A DNA stretch of 64,000 nt from NCBI GenBank assembly GCA_026545765.1, contig CM048842.1, forward strand, positions 19,680,667 through 19,744,666, given 5' to 3'. Numbering within the stretch: the first letter of the stretch is position 1; every line of letters begins with the position of its first letter. The stretch comes from Plantago major. Its lineage: Eukaryota; Streptophyta; Magnoliopsida; Lamiales; Plantaginaceae. Position numbers and translations under genes: made by a program. This document shows, piece after piece, positions 44,509 through 56,362 of this stretch. Below the pieces are notes generated by a model, which did no database searches, was not told where the DNA came from, and was given only the letters and a program-made list of their open reading frames with translations.

Positions 44509-45603
44509 ATGGCTACATCTCCTAAAATTCTTGATCCCTAGTGACTAAGCATTTCTTAGTCACATATCTTCTGTAGAAAGTGTTCAGCCACAAAAAAAAT
44601 GAGCTGACTCATAATTTGAAGATGGTCGACTCGCTCAAGAAAACACACCTGGCGTGGATCTGGTGAACCTGGATGCTTTGAAATGGTGGAAAAATGCTAC
44701 AAAGTACAAAATTCTTTCTCGGATGGCTGCGAATATTCTAGCTATCCCAATTAGTACTGTGACTTCGGAATCAACTTTTAGTGCTGGTACAAGAGTGATT
44801 GATACCTACCGTGCTTCTTTGGCACCAAAGACAGTAGAAATGTTGATGTGCACTGGAGATTGGTGTCGTAAGCTTTATGGAGTGAAAAAGAAAGATAAGG
44901 TATGATTCGTATAAATATTAATTTTCTTCTATGTATGTACTATCTGCTCTATTATACTTCCATTAAAAAGCTTCTTAACTTTCCTACTAGCTAATTCTTT
45001 ATTATTTTTCTTTCCTACTAGGCTACTACCACTCGCAAACTAATATTTATACTTTCCTACTATCTAATTTATAGTCTTATTAGTTCCATTAAAATCTTTC
45101 TAACTTTCCTACTAGCTAATTCTTTATTATTTTTCTTTCCTATTAGGCTACTACCACTCGCAAACTAATATTTATACTTTCCTACTATCCAATTTATAGT
45201 CTTATTAGTTCCATTAAAAGCTTCCTAACTTTCCTACTAGCTAATTCTTTATTATTTTTATTTCCAACTAGGCTACTACCACTCGCAAACTAATATTTAT
45301 ACTTTTTTACTATCTAATTTATAGTCTTCTTAGTTCCATTAAAAGCTTCCTAACTTTCCTACTAGTTAATTATTTATTATTTTTCTTTACTACTAGGCTA
45401 CTACCACTCGCAAACTAATATTTATACTTTCCTACTATCTAATTTATAATTTTAGTTCCATTAAAAGCTTCCTAACTTTCCTACTAGCTAATTCTTTATT
45501 ATTTTTCTTTCTTACTAGGCTACTACCACTCGCAAACTAATATTTACCCTTTTCTTTTACAGAAGATGGAAGATCCATTTGTGATTACACTACCTGATCC
45601 ATA
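44509..45603 (+). pseudogene. hAT transposase remnant with dimerisation domain
   Basis: An acceptor-like AG precedes ATG at 44509 (MATSPKILDP, then a stop), presumably the original start. After about 110 bp the frame 44654-44899 gives the hAT C-terminal dimerisation domain: LDALKWWKNATKYKILSRMA, ILAIPISTVTSESTFSAG and LAPKTVEMLM. A GT donor at 44900 opens an intron filled with a tandem repeat. The last exon starts after AG at about 45562 and encodes KMEDPFVITLPDP then a stop at 45603. The zinc-finger and catalytic regions are missing, so it cannot transpose on its own. The retained domain could in principle still bind other hAT monomers. Confidence 0.78.
44959..45551 (+). repeat. Five-copy tandem repeat (about 122 bp) in the hAT intron
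   Basis: Each unit has 'ttccattaaaagcttcctaactttcctactagctaattc' then ctttcctactaggctactacc and ctcgcaaactaatatttatac (starts near 44961, 45088, 45210, 45336, 45457). Every unit contains a pyrimidine tract followed by 'ctactag', so the intron carries at least five acceptor-like sites before the real one. Confidence 0.88.
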
Positions 45604-46740
45604 AGTTACTCGACTCAAGTTATAAATGTGAGTTCATTGCGACCAATCTAACAAGCTATATTACTTAGAATTGTGCTGTTTGAGTTTATGAATTGTGTTT
45701 GTTTGATCATTATTGATGTGTTATGAATATTGCTCTTGTTTCTTGGACTTGGTTTCGTAATTTCTATATGGGATTAGACAAGGTTTAGCTGCTATTGATT
45801 TCAAAGTTTGAAGCTTTTTATGTGTTTGTGTGGTTTTCTTTTTCATTTTTTTTGGATATTTGTCATTGAAATTTCAAGCTTTAACTTTATGATCTGGTAG
45901 TGTTATGGTGTATATTATGAATTCTTTGTCCTGTTTGTCATGTTTGTTTACAGTTAATCTGTTTTTCTTCCACAAATTTGTTTTATACAAATGCTAAGAG
46001 ATGACTCTATGAAACAAGTTGATTACTCAGCCTAATTACAGCTAAAGGAACATACAACAAATGTTGAGGTGAAGGCTGAAGATACTATTATGTTCGTGAC
46101 AGACCGATCTTATTGGTTGTATGGTATTAATCTTAAATACTGATGCTGCTTTGACAGTGTTCCAAGACTTCTCCAAAAAGCTCCAGACATGTTTTACCAC
46201 TTTCTTAAACTTTCTAATTCTATATTATGCAATGCAATGTACTGTCTTTCTTTTGAATTCTAGCTTCAATAATTGTGCATGATATAATTGAATGTGTTTA
46301 TTCAATTAAGAGAGATGGGTGAGATCGATTTTAGTAATAATGCAAAAGCTACTGAAATTCATATTAGAATGTTATGAATGAATTGTATTTATTGGCCAAA
46401 GTGCTAGAATTTATCTGACTTGTTTGTTGGCTGATTTCATCATATTTTCCAGACTTTAGATGGATGAATATTAATTGCAAGATTGCCTCCTAGATACCGT
46501 GACGCAAGCGAAGACATTTTCATCGAAAATGTATATGTGAAGTTGTGAACTTCATTTTTGGTTTCGAATTTGTGGAACGCATATTTTGTAATGGAAATTT
46601 GAAATTGGTGTTTCGAATGTAACAAATAGAAGTATTTTATGCATCATGTGGATGTTAGATTTGAAAATTGATATATATTTGACCTTTTTCGAGCTAAACG
46701 AGCAAATTTTGAGCATTAACGAGCTTTTTCGAACATAAAC
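45604..46740. other. 3' part of the hAT element
   Basis: AT-rich, non-coding. It should contain the transposase 3' UTR. Nothing else recognised before the palindromic subterminal region. Confidence 0.45.
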
Positions 46741-46970
46741 GATCATAATTGTCGAACGCAAACGAACAGAACACAAACGAACATAAACGAATGAACTGTT
46801 CACGAACGTTCGCGATCATAATCAGAAGTGGACCGAACACGAGCCGAGCTCGATCTTGAAACGATCGTCGATCTTGAACACGAACACGAACATAAGTGAA
46901 ATGTTCACGAACAAGGTTCGTTTAGAGTAAAGCTCGGCTCGTTCGGTTTGTATACATGCCTAGTTGGACC

Positions 46971-47202
46971 CGAGATAAGGGGTTTCTTTGACACTTTTAC
47001 TTGTATTTTATTGTTATGACATATATACGTATTGTTTTAATGTTTGCCAACCTGTGACTATTATATCAAGAAATGGAACTCGGTATGATAAGTATTTTCA
47101 AAAGGATCAAATATGTGAATGCCCAAAATTGTGTTTCTATGATGCATGTGACGTGTTATAAAAATATGTTTCTGTTACATGGAGAAATGAAATATGATTT
47201 AG
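46971..47202. other. Junction region between hAT flank and copia 3' ORF
   Basis: The first part should be the sequence split by the hAT element. By about 47200 the sequence belongs to the copia element. The exact junction is not visible. Confidence 0.4.
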
Positions 47203-49146
47203 CAGCTAAATCTTCATCTGGAAGAAAAGATAGCTGAATCCAAAGCAAAGCTCCAAAAGATGGAAGATTTTACTGTCAAGGAAATGGAAGCTTATGCTGA
47301 GATGAAGGAACTCTGGCTTGCCGTTGAAGCAATTGCTGAGGAATTAGATGCTGAGCAAGCATCTGAAGACAAGCATGATGCTAAGGCTGCATTAATAAAA
47401 GGTGTACCATCCTCCTCCCCACTGAAAGGAAAGAAGCCCATCTCTGAGATGGTTGCTAGGCTAGAGAATATTGATGAAAATGCCCAAGAGGATGAAGATC
47501 ACTGGGATGAAGACTCAGATGATGAAGAAGACGGAACCTTGGCAGAACATGCCAATGTTCACTTGGGAGTTTCTCACTTAAAGAGAAAACTGATTGCTCT
47601 TCAAAGCTTCATTAAGGCACCAAATCTCAACTCCCATGATTACATGGCCAAATATCAGGTTCTGGCAACTCTAAGAAAGGAGTTGTCTCAACAAAATGAA
47701 GAAGTGATTGCATCAGTCCCTGCTGAAATGAAGAAGTTCACTGAGTTAATCACTCAGAGAACAACAAGCTTGGTCATTGCTCACAGAGACCTAGGCATGG
47801 TAAGGGATGATGACAATAATCTTGCTGAAAAAGCTCTCAATGAGGCTAGCTATGCTGCTGGAAAAGCAGATGCTACTCAAGGCCCACTGGCAGAGCTCAC
47901 TGATAAGGAAACAAGACTTATCAAACAAAATAAGGAGCTCAAGGCTGATCTGCAAAAGTTGGTTGCTGCTTACAACTATCTACAAGGCAACTTTGAATCC
48001 CTCTCAGAATCTTTTGTGATTCTTAGTCAGTCAGCAATGACTAAGGGGGAAGGATCTCAAGGTGCTCAGAAAGGAAGAGGAAGAGGAAACAAAAGAAGAT
48101 CTGAACAACCACCTCTCAGAATAAATGAGCCCTCCTCCAGTCAAGCTGCTACTCAGATAGTAGCCACAACTCAGCAAATTCCTGAACAAGGAGTGACAAC
48201 AAGGACCAGATCACAGAGACCTCCAAAGGGAACAAAGTCCCCAAGGAGAAGACAAGTAATAGGGATTGAAGAGTCTTCTGAAGAAGAAGAAGGCCAAATC
48301 AAATCCCAAGGCAATAAAGATGCATGCAAATCTCCCAGGCACAAATTTAATGTTGATGATGAGGAAACTGATGATGATGAAGCTCCTCTTCACAGAAAAA
48401 GAAAAAGGGAATTTAGCTCATCTGAGCCTATTGTTGCAAAGCAATTGGCAGCCAAAACACCCTCTGAAAATACCATGTCTATCCAGGGTGGTTCTTCAAG
48501 CAATCCCCTAACGGAAAATTCAAGGACAAAGAGGAAGAGATCAAGGGATATCAAGTTTGGCAGGGTACTTCCATAAAAGCCAGAAGATGCCCTGATTGAA
48601 TATGTGAAAACTGATAATAACTCCTCCTCATATAGGTGCATCCATCTGAGAAATGGATACTGGATACTGGAACTCAAGCACTTGCTTGTAAATGAAAAAG
48701 GATTTCCAGCACCCATCCATCAAGCTTGGTTGGATTTTGAAGTTGTCAAGAGAGTTGAAGCCATGAGGAAGGACCTTACTGATGAGTGTCCTTATGGCAA
48801 ACCTGATGATGTGCACAGAGTACCAAACCTCACTGGAATAGGCACAAGGCTAAGACTTGCTGTGGAACCCATTGAGTCATTCTACATGACTGAAGATCAA
48901 TACAAGGGTGACATCAGATATCTGAGGATCATATATGAATACTTCAAGCTATCAGATATAAGAATTGAGCATGCCTGGAAATGGCGAAAGTATATGTGGG
49001 TCAAACACTTTGCCAAGAAAAATCCCACCAAATCATACAGAGAAATCTGTGGTTATGGAAGGGACACTGAGATGTTAGTCAGGACTTTGCTCTATGACTA
49101 CTCAGATGACATCAAAATATTTGGAGATAGGGAATTCGCAAATTGA
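47203..49146 (+). pseudogene. Extra ORF 3' of copia pol (Sirevirus-like additional ORF), one stop
   Basis: A long frame begins at or before ATG 47260 (possibly from an acceptor-like AG at 47207) and runs 438 codons to TAA at 48574. The same frame continues after the stop to 49146. N-terminus: helical, acidic (EDEDHWDEDSDDEEDG); middle: coiled coil (ETRLIKQNKELKADLQKL); then a Gly/Arg patch (KGRGRGNKRR) and several basic nuclear-signal-like clusters (HRKRKR, RTKRKRSR); the C-terminal 180 residues are globular (YRCIHLRNGYWILELKHLL, YKGDIRYLRIIYEYFKL). No hydrophobic span, so nothing supports an envelope protein. Location, before a polypurine tract and LTR (the CACTA element intervenes), suits the additional ORF seen between pol and 3' LTR in some copia lineages. 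Function unknown. Confidence 0.6.
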
Positions 49147-49202
49147 TCCATGAAGTTGCTGAAAACTTGAAGATTTTTGAATACTTGAAGACCAGTTAAT
49201 TA

Positions 49203-49600
49203 CACTACAAAAATATCCTTCCGTCGCTAAAACAGGACCGATCCGTCGCTAAATCCGTAGCGACGGATAACTCCCCCGTCCCCAAACCTTGCGTCACAAA
49301 TTTTTTGGCGACGGATAAGTATTCCGTCGTCAAATAACGACGAATTGGCAACGGATTACTTATCCGTCGCCAATTAGTTACGGAATTTAGCGACGGATTA
49401 ATATCCGTCGCTAAATCCCACCACTAATTCGCCCTTAATTCGTGTGAGATTTAGCGACATAATTAATTCCGTTGCTAAATTCCATGGGCTAATTCGCCCT
49501 TAATTCGTGTGAGATTTAGCGACAGAATTAATTCCGTTGCTAAATTCCATGGGCTAATTCGCCCTTAATTCGTGAATTAATTCCGTTGCTAAATTCCACT
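49203..49600. repeat. CACTA left subterminal repeats
   Basis: Several tagcgacgg units in both orientations. From 49425 to 49598 a unit 'aattcgcccttaattcgtg...agatttagcgac...aattaattccgttgctaaattcca' occurs three times, the last shortened. Confidence 0.9.
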
Positions 49601-49883
49601 GTTTTTTTTAATTTTTTTTTGTATTTTAAATTCCTGTTTTACATTTCACCTGTTTTTCCACATAATGTAATCATACATAATATACCCGAAACAATTAAGT
49701 TGCATTAATTATCGAAACGTAGATAAATTGCATTATCAAATATTCGACGAATATAAATTATCCATACCGAAGTCTAAAGTATGCAAGCAGAAGTAGCTAG
49801 AAGATGAGATAGTGTTAAAGTACGTAGCATAAACAACATAAGTCAGATGTAACTAAGAATGGGGAGGAGGCGGTGGGTGGTAC

Positions 49884-51840
49884 TAGGAAGAAGTGCTGAA
49901 CATCTGGGTCAAAGCATCCATCCGCTGAGCCATACTAGCCTGTTCCTCAAGCACTTCCTGGTAAGTTGCCTTGGTCGCAGCTATTTCCTCATGGAGAGGA
50001 GTCTTCATCTCATGAACCTGGTCCTGTGTGAAGACATTAGATCGTCATCCTCCGTGGGACACCGAGAAGCTACTAGAACTCATAGTACGGCCCAAACTTC
50101 CCAATCCATATGTTCGACCCTTGCTGTCCACTGGGTTGACGTCAAAGAAGATCTGGTCTTGCTCTTCAATTGACAGCTCATAACCGTCGATCATCCTCTC
50201 ATCCATCCTCCTCTCCACCTCACTTTGCAATAGTAAAGTGCATACGAAATGAGATGCAATTTTAGGAATCACTTTAAAATACACAAATACAAATGTTAAC
50301 CTTAAGAAAGAAACGCACTGCAATACGCTCGGCCCTCACGTCAGTCCAAATGCCATTCTTCAGCTTAGCCTTCTTGAAGTGGTATAGAGCACTCTTCGGC
50401 TGTCCTCTATTGGCCTAAAAAACATATGTGCAAACAAGTAGTTAGTTGATTGAAATGAAAGCAAAAAATCTGTTATGTATCATATTCCAAGTCATAAACA
50501 ACATATTTACTAACCTCCATCACGTGATATGTAACAATAGCTCGCGACCCATAATGATGTCTGGCAATGCCCATACCATCTCGCAGCTCAGTCAAACGGT
50601 TTTTTCTGTTCTTGAAAGCTTGATCCTGGACAAAGGGATCCTTCCAGTACTCCTCCCAAAGTGCCCACTCCTCATCCCCCACCCAAGTTGGTTGTCTGCG
50701 TGTCTCCTTCATTTTGTGAACCATTTTTCTATAGATGTATGATCCTAAAGTCTCGAAACAGAGTACAACTGGGGCACCAGGGCATTGGTAATGTAGTAGT
50801 GTTTCTACAACAATTCCATACAAAGTAAAAATTACACCAGTTTAAAGAAAGATAACAATTTAAATATAACACCAAGTTTACTGGCTAACATACCACTCAA
50901 ACTGTGTGTAATATATTCATGAATAAACACCAACATATCACCCAAGTTTAGTGGCTAACATACCACTCAAATGACACAACAAGTTCATGAATGGTGACTA
51001 ACATATCAAACCAAGTTTAGTGGCTAACATACCACTCAAATTGTCCTAAAATTGACCAACACAATGGTGACTAACATATCACCCAAGTTTAGTGGATAAC
51101 ATACCACTCAAATGACACAACAAGTTCATGAATGGTGACTAACATATCAAACCAAGCTTACTGGCTAACATACCACTCAAATTGTCCTAAAATTGACTAA
51201 CACAATGGTGACTAACATATCACCCAAGTTCAGTGGCTAACATACCACTCATAGATATAGTGGCTAACATACCACACACATTAACACAACGATTAAAAGA
51301 ACAAATAAAGCATTCATTGTAACATTTAAGCTTACCCGCAACTCATCAAAGTAAAAGTGCTTCATCCGGTCCGAGATGTTTGTCCACTTCTCGCCTTCAT
51401 GTCCCGGCATCTCCCTCCCGCCCCTAAAGATTTTGCCGAGTTTATCCGAAGCAGCCGGTGGCCAAAACCTGTTATCAATGAGACAAACAAGAAATGAATA
51501 TTCATTAGTAAAATCATGTAACATATATTTATCTTAAGTTATGTTCTACAAATGCATAATACTTACTTGTTCTTCCCGTTGGGGAACAACACCAGCTTCC
51601 CCTGAAATGTAGCACCGTCTGTCAACGTGAGATAGGGACACCCGTCGGAGGGGTAGTCACCAGGAGCATGTGACGTAGAGGCCGGTGGAGTCTCTGGAAC
51701 CTCAGACTGGCTGTTGCTCCCACCAATATCATATCCGACCAGAGGACTAGTAGCTCCACTCGCTGGTGTCTTGCACTTTTGAACCCGATGGACTCCCCCT
51801 ACCCCTACACCCGGGAGGAAGGTATGTGGACTTCTTTTGG
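49884..51840 (-). CDS. CACTA second gene (Transposase_24 / TNPA-like DNA-binding protein)
   Basis: In CACTA elements the second protein binds the subterminal repeats and helps the transposase. Minus-strand pieces with GT-AG borders: about 51840-51563 (proline/serine-rich, ending ATFQGKLVLFPNGKN), about 51475-51335 (RFWPPAASDKLGKIF ... GEKWTNISDRMKHFYFDELR), about 50742-50515 (DEEWALWEEYWKDPFVQ, FKNRKNRLTELRDGMGI, HYGSRAIVTYH), about 50415-50320 (GQPKSALYHFKKAKLKNG), and about 50230-49884 (DSKGRTYGLGSLGR; then a TGA at about 50048 and a helical tail to a TAG at 49884). The 'KNRxNR...G...GS' block and 'KGRxYGLG' are characteristic of plant En/Spm Transposase_24 proteins. Exon limits are my reading. 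Confidence 0.68.
50873..51285. repeat. Tandem repeat in an intron of the CACTA second gene
   Basis: About eight copies of a 55-65 bp unit: 'cccaagtttagtggctaacataccactcaaa' followed alternately by 'tgacacaacaagttcatgaatggtgactaacatatc' or 'ttgtcctaaaattgac(c/t)aacacaatggtgactaac'. The two unit types alternate. It lies between the FYFDELR and the ETLLHYQ exons. Confidence 0.9.
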
Positions 51841-51967
51841 CGCGGCATCTGCAAGAGCATATAAGAAATTGCAGGAAATAATGTGTTAGTAAAGAATACA
51901 TGAATAGGCATGTAAAACATATACATTTGACATATATTAAAGCACAAAAAGTTGGGATAATCAACAA

Positions 51968-54900
51968 TTAAGCATATATACACATAACAACTAAGCAATA
52001 TAATACACACATACCCTCGTCCTCCTCGGCTATTGTTAAGTCAATAAATTGGTCTTCATGCAGATCTATGAACTCATCATCAGCATGTACAGGCTTTCTC
52101 GCTGTTTGATCGACGACCTCTTCTTGGTACGAGTTGGTAATTAAGTCGTCCTTGTCAATGTACTCTACTCTGGAGTGGGCCTGTATATGCATCGCAGCCA
52201 ACCAGTCTGCCTTATCGCATTTCAGGCTTGGATATTCAATAAACACCACCTGGCGTGCTTGAGTCGCTAAGATAAACGGTTCATACTTAGTACGATACCT
52301 CCTCCTATAGTTAATTTCTACCATTTGATAGAGCTCGTGTTTCCTCGTACCACTTGGAGTAGGATCATACCAGTCAACATCAAACAGAAAGGTTCTTTTC
52401 AAAGGAAACCCTAGATATTCAAGCCGCACAATTCGTCTCAAGTTTCGGTAGAAATCATGCAAATCATCAGTTGCATCTTGATCTTGCCCCCTGACACACA
52501 CCCCAGAATTGCTTGTGGCCATGGCGGTGTTAGAATCAATTGTGTGAAACCTAAGGCCATTTACTATGTACGATGAGAATGTGGAGACCTTTCTGTTTGG
52601 TCCCTCTGCTAGAGACTCTAAGTAAGGACATGTGACTTTGTTGACATGATTTCGTACATACTCCTTGAACCAATCTGCAAATTCTGTTTTCAACTTCTCT
52701 TGATGTAGTTCTTCAATTACGTCATCTGCCATTGTTGGATTCTTCTCTTTGAAAAGGTTGTGGACACGATTACATGATTAGATATATATAGTAGTTAGAA
52801 GTTAAAATCCATGTGTTAGCGTAAGAAAGCTACTCACCGAGCATAAATCTCCATAAATTTGTCAACATCAGCACAATTCGAGAGGACATAATTTGTGGCT
52901 TCGTTCAGCTCCTTATCCGTTAGCCATTCTGTCTTTTCTTCTCCAATAGGTCTCCCTGAGACCCTAAAAATTGAAATGGCAACGTCATCATCCTCTTGAA
53001 CTTCAAATGTGTCTGCATTTCTGGACGGCCTACATGCCTTCGTCGGGACATGGTCCCCAAAGTAATAGGAGCAGAAGGTTGCTGCTTCCTCTCACACGTA
53101 TGCATTGGCCATCGATCCCTCAGACTTGCCTTTGTTGCTGACATACCTCTTCAATTTTTCCAAGTATCTGTAATGTATATATATTGAGGTAAGACAATGT
53201 AACTTGGGAAAATTTAGACTTTATAAGTAAATGATTGCCTTGATTACACACCTCTCGAATGGATACATCCATCGATACTGAACCGGTCCAGCAAGCATCG
53301 CTTCATGTGGGAGGTGAACCGGCAAGTGCTCCATAGAATCAAAGAAGCTCGGTGGAAAGATACGCTCAAGCTTGCATAGAATCCATGGGATGTTGCTTTC
53401 AAGATTTGCTAACACTTCATCGTTAAGCACCCTTGAGCATAAATTCTTGAAAAATAAGCTCAGCTCGGTGAGAGCAATCCATACAGGTTTAGGTAGCATT
53501 TCTCGAAATGCAACAGGGAGAAGCCTCTCCATGAACACATGACAATCGTGGCTCTTCATTCCATACATCTTTGTCCTCTTCACATCCACACACCGCCCCA
53601 ACTTCGAGGCGTAATTGTCGGGGAACTTCAATCCCCTCACCCAATCAAATAGTTTGTTCCTAAATTCAGTGTCAATTGTGTAGCATGCCTTGGGCCACTG
53701 CCCCTTATCATTCTTCTTTGTCAACTCGGGCCTTTTACACAATGTATCCAACTCGGCTCTAGATTTAGGGCTATCCTTTGTTTTTCCGGGAATGTTGCAA
53801 ATCGTGTTGAATAAGTTCTCGAACACGTTCTTCTCAATGTTCATGAAATCCAAGTTGTGACGTATAAGATGACAGCTCCAATAAGGCAAGTCCCAGAAGA
53901 TGCTTCTCTTCTTCCATCCACAATTTTTGCTAATTTTCTTTTATGCTTCTCCGACCCAACTTCAGTCACTTTCATAAGACCCAGCCTATCTATCTCCGCA
54001 AGTATTTCTGCACCAGTAAGTTGTCTCGGGGCGCCTTTGTTCACTACTTTGTTTTTCAAGAATTGAGTCTTGTTCTTCCTAAACGTATGGTCCTTTGGTA
54101 GAAACCTATGATGACAGACAAACCAACATTCATTTCTGCTCTCCTTCAGTCTAAATGCATCAGTGTCTTCCATACAATGTGGACAAGCATTAAAGCCCGC
54201 AGTTTTCCTTCCAGATAGCATCGAGTACGCATGAAAATCACTCATGGTCCACAGTAGTGCTGCTCTCAAGGTAAAGTTCTTCTTCGTTAACACATCATAT
54301 GCCGGGATACCATTTTCCCACAACTCAATCAGTTCCTTAATTAGGGGCTGCAAGAACACATCCAGCTTCTGTGACGGATCATCTGGCCCGGGCACCAACA
54401 CAGTCAAGAACATGAATGGTTCCTTCATGCACTCACCGGGGGGCAGGTTGTACGGTGTCAGCATGACTGGCCAACAATAGTACTTCCGATCATTTCCAAA
54501 CGGGTTAAAACCATCCGTACAAAGCCCCAAGCCTACATTTCTAGGCTCGGCTGCAAACTCCGGGTAGGTCTTATCGAGCTGCTTCCATGCGGGTGAGTCT
54601 GATGGATGCTCCATTCTACCCTCTTTCGAGATTACTCGCTCCTTGTGCCACCGCATTTTATCGGCATAAGCACTTGAAGCATACAACCTCTTCAAACGAG
54701 GTGCTAGAGGGAAATACCACATTTTCTTATGTGGGAGATTTTCTTATGACGTTTCTTTGCAGCCCCCTCCTTGTAACGCTTGTACCGGTCCACAGAACTT
54801 GCACTTCACTAGATCTTTATCCTCCCCCCAATAGATCATGCACATATCCTCACAACAATCTATGGTTTCCATGCGCAACCCCATCCCCCTCATCTTTTTC

Positions 54901-55595
54901 TTCGCCTGGTAAAAGTTGGTGGGAACTAGGTTTTCTTCAGGACAAAGATCCGACATTACTTGTACCCATTCATTGAAGCTCGCTTCAGATTGCTGGCCAT
55001 TAGCCTTACAACTCATTAGCCGAGCCAACATAGACAACTCGCTGAGCCTACACCCCGGATAAATCGACTTCTTTGCTGATTCCAGCAAGTTAAAGAACAC
55101 CTGATCCGCAGGATTTGGAGGCTCCTCCACACCCCCCTCGGTTATTGGCTCCTTGGTGTCCATAAACTCTGGACCCGCAACATCATACACCATTGGCTCC
55201 ATCCGTTCATGATCATAATTAGCATAAGATGTAGACGTATTCTGAGTACTTCGGATTACATTTTTCTGCTTCCTTTTACGCTTCGAGAGATGCTCATAAT
55301 CCATGAACGGTGCTCGTGTCTCACCATGATAACACCATACCTCATACTCAGACACGAACCCCTTACGTTTCAAGTGCTCACTACTGTTTCAGGAGGCAAA
55401 AATTGCTTATTCCTACATTTGTTCGCATTGCAAGGGCACTTCATCTTCTCCCCCACTCAAACAAGTAGTCTGTGTAAGCGCAAAAGTGATGAAGGATTCA
55501 ACCCCTTCCACAAAACTAGACTGAATTCTGCCATTAACTATGAGATGGTACATCCATGAACGATCGGGATTCATAATTAGATGATTAGCCTGACA
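51968..55595 (-). CDS. CACTA transposase (TNPD / Transposase_21), multi-exon
   Basis: The enzyme that excises and inserts the element. Reading down the minus strand: DRSWMYHLIVNGRI near 55580 and a cysteine cluster near 55440 (the N-terminal transposase-associated domain, interrupted by changes near 55400), KRKGFVSEYEVWCYHGE (55360), then after a frame change near 54745 the Transposase_21 part (NVGLGLCTDGFNPFGN, WTMSDFHAYSMLSG with a Cys-pair C-x-x-C following). The next frame (53889-53221) has IRHNLDFMNIEKNVFEN, then GMKSHDCHVFMERLLP and the DUF4218 block ending AMLAGPVQYRWMYPFER. Exon about 53165-52835: YLEKLKRYV and EAATFCSYYF. Exon 52732-51968: DUF4216 with FLFDVDWYDP and ARQVVFIEYPSL. 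Most breaks coincide with plausible introns; the ones near 55400 and 53880 may be true frameshifts, so activity is uncertain. Confidence 0.85.
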
Positions 55596-56362
55596 CGTCT
55601 ACAATTATTAGATTCATAACATGCATTTTACGTTAATATAATCACCAAATAGTATCAAAACACTTAATTAAAACTTCATAATCTAGTGCATATACGAATT
55701 TATCGAATCAAAAGTACTATGTACTTACAAACATCCTAACATTATACTAATTAACAATCCAGATTCACAATCAATATATCAATTGCAGATCTCAAAGTTA
55801 ACTAGCTAGTATACTATAGTTCTCATAAACATACAATTGATCAAATTAGTCGAAATTAACAAAATTTCCAAATTTGTCAACAAGTAAGGGTTTCAAAACA
55901 CTCAACTAAATCTTCCTAATCCTACTACATATACGAAAATATCAAATTAAAAGCCGTACATACTTACAAACATCCTAACATTATACTAAAAATCCAAATT
56001 CACAATCAATATATCAATTGCACATCTCAAAGGTAACACACTACGTAATATAAGCTAAACTAACTACTACATACTTACAATAAACATGAAATTGCTCAAA
56101 TTAGTCAAAATTAACAAAATCCCCAAATTTCGCAAAGTGAGGGTTTTAGCCAAAATACCTTCTATTAAGCTGAAAAAAGATGAAATTGATTGACCACACG
56201 AGCTCCTTGTCCCACGAGCTTCGAGAGGACTCCAAAATTGGCCGGAATGGTGGAGTTTTGGTCGAAAATTGAAAATGGCGAAATGAAGAAGAAAGGAGGA
56301 AGAAAGAAGAAGCTGAAACGGAAATGGAGAAGAAGGGGTTCTGCCCTGATTCTATATCCATT
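55596..56362. other. CACTA 5' region upstream of the transposase
   Basis: AT-rich, non-coding. A stretch of about 180 bp is present twice, near 55640-55880 and 55900-56130 (shared phrases catcctaacattatacta, tcacaatcaatatatcaattgca, gtcaaaattaacaaaatt). It should contain the transposase promoter. Confidence 0.55.

Larger units (their letters stand above)
43392..46962 (+). mobile_element. hAT transposon, internally deleted
   Basis: Ends are TAGGGGTGTAAATGAAC on the left and, as complement of the right end, TAGGCATGTATACAAACCG. It is flanked by 8-bp repeats gttggact (43384-43391) and gttggacc (46963-46970), the size expected for hAT. Both subterminal regions are crowded with TTCGCGAA / GTTCGTGAAC-type palindromes (43410-43565 and 46740-46940), the likely transposase binding sites. 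Inside are a pyrimidine-rich 5' UTR-like exon with a GT donor (about 43640-43948), a gap where most of the transposase should be, and the dimerisation domain. Confidence 0.84.

Noticed and set aside
47203..49146. Envelope-like protein
   Set aside because: No signal peptide, transmembrane span or fusion-type segment; the protein is charged with nuclear-signal-like clusters.
49859..50173. Plus-strand 104-codon frame
   Set aside because: Antisense shadow of the C-terminal exon of the CACTA second gene.
50873..51285. CRISPR-like array
   Set aside because: Repeats are long and variable, the intervening parts themselves repeat, there are no unique spacers, and the context is a plant transposon intron.
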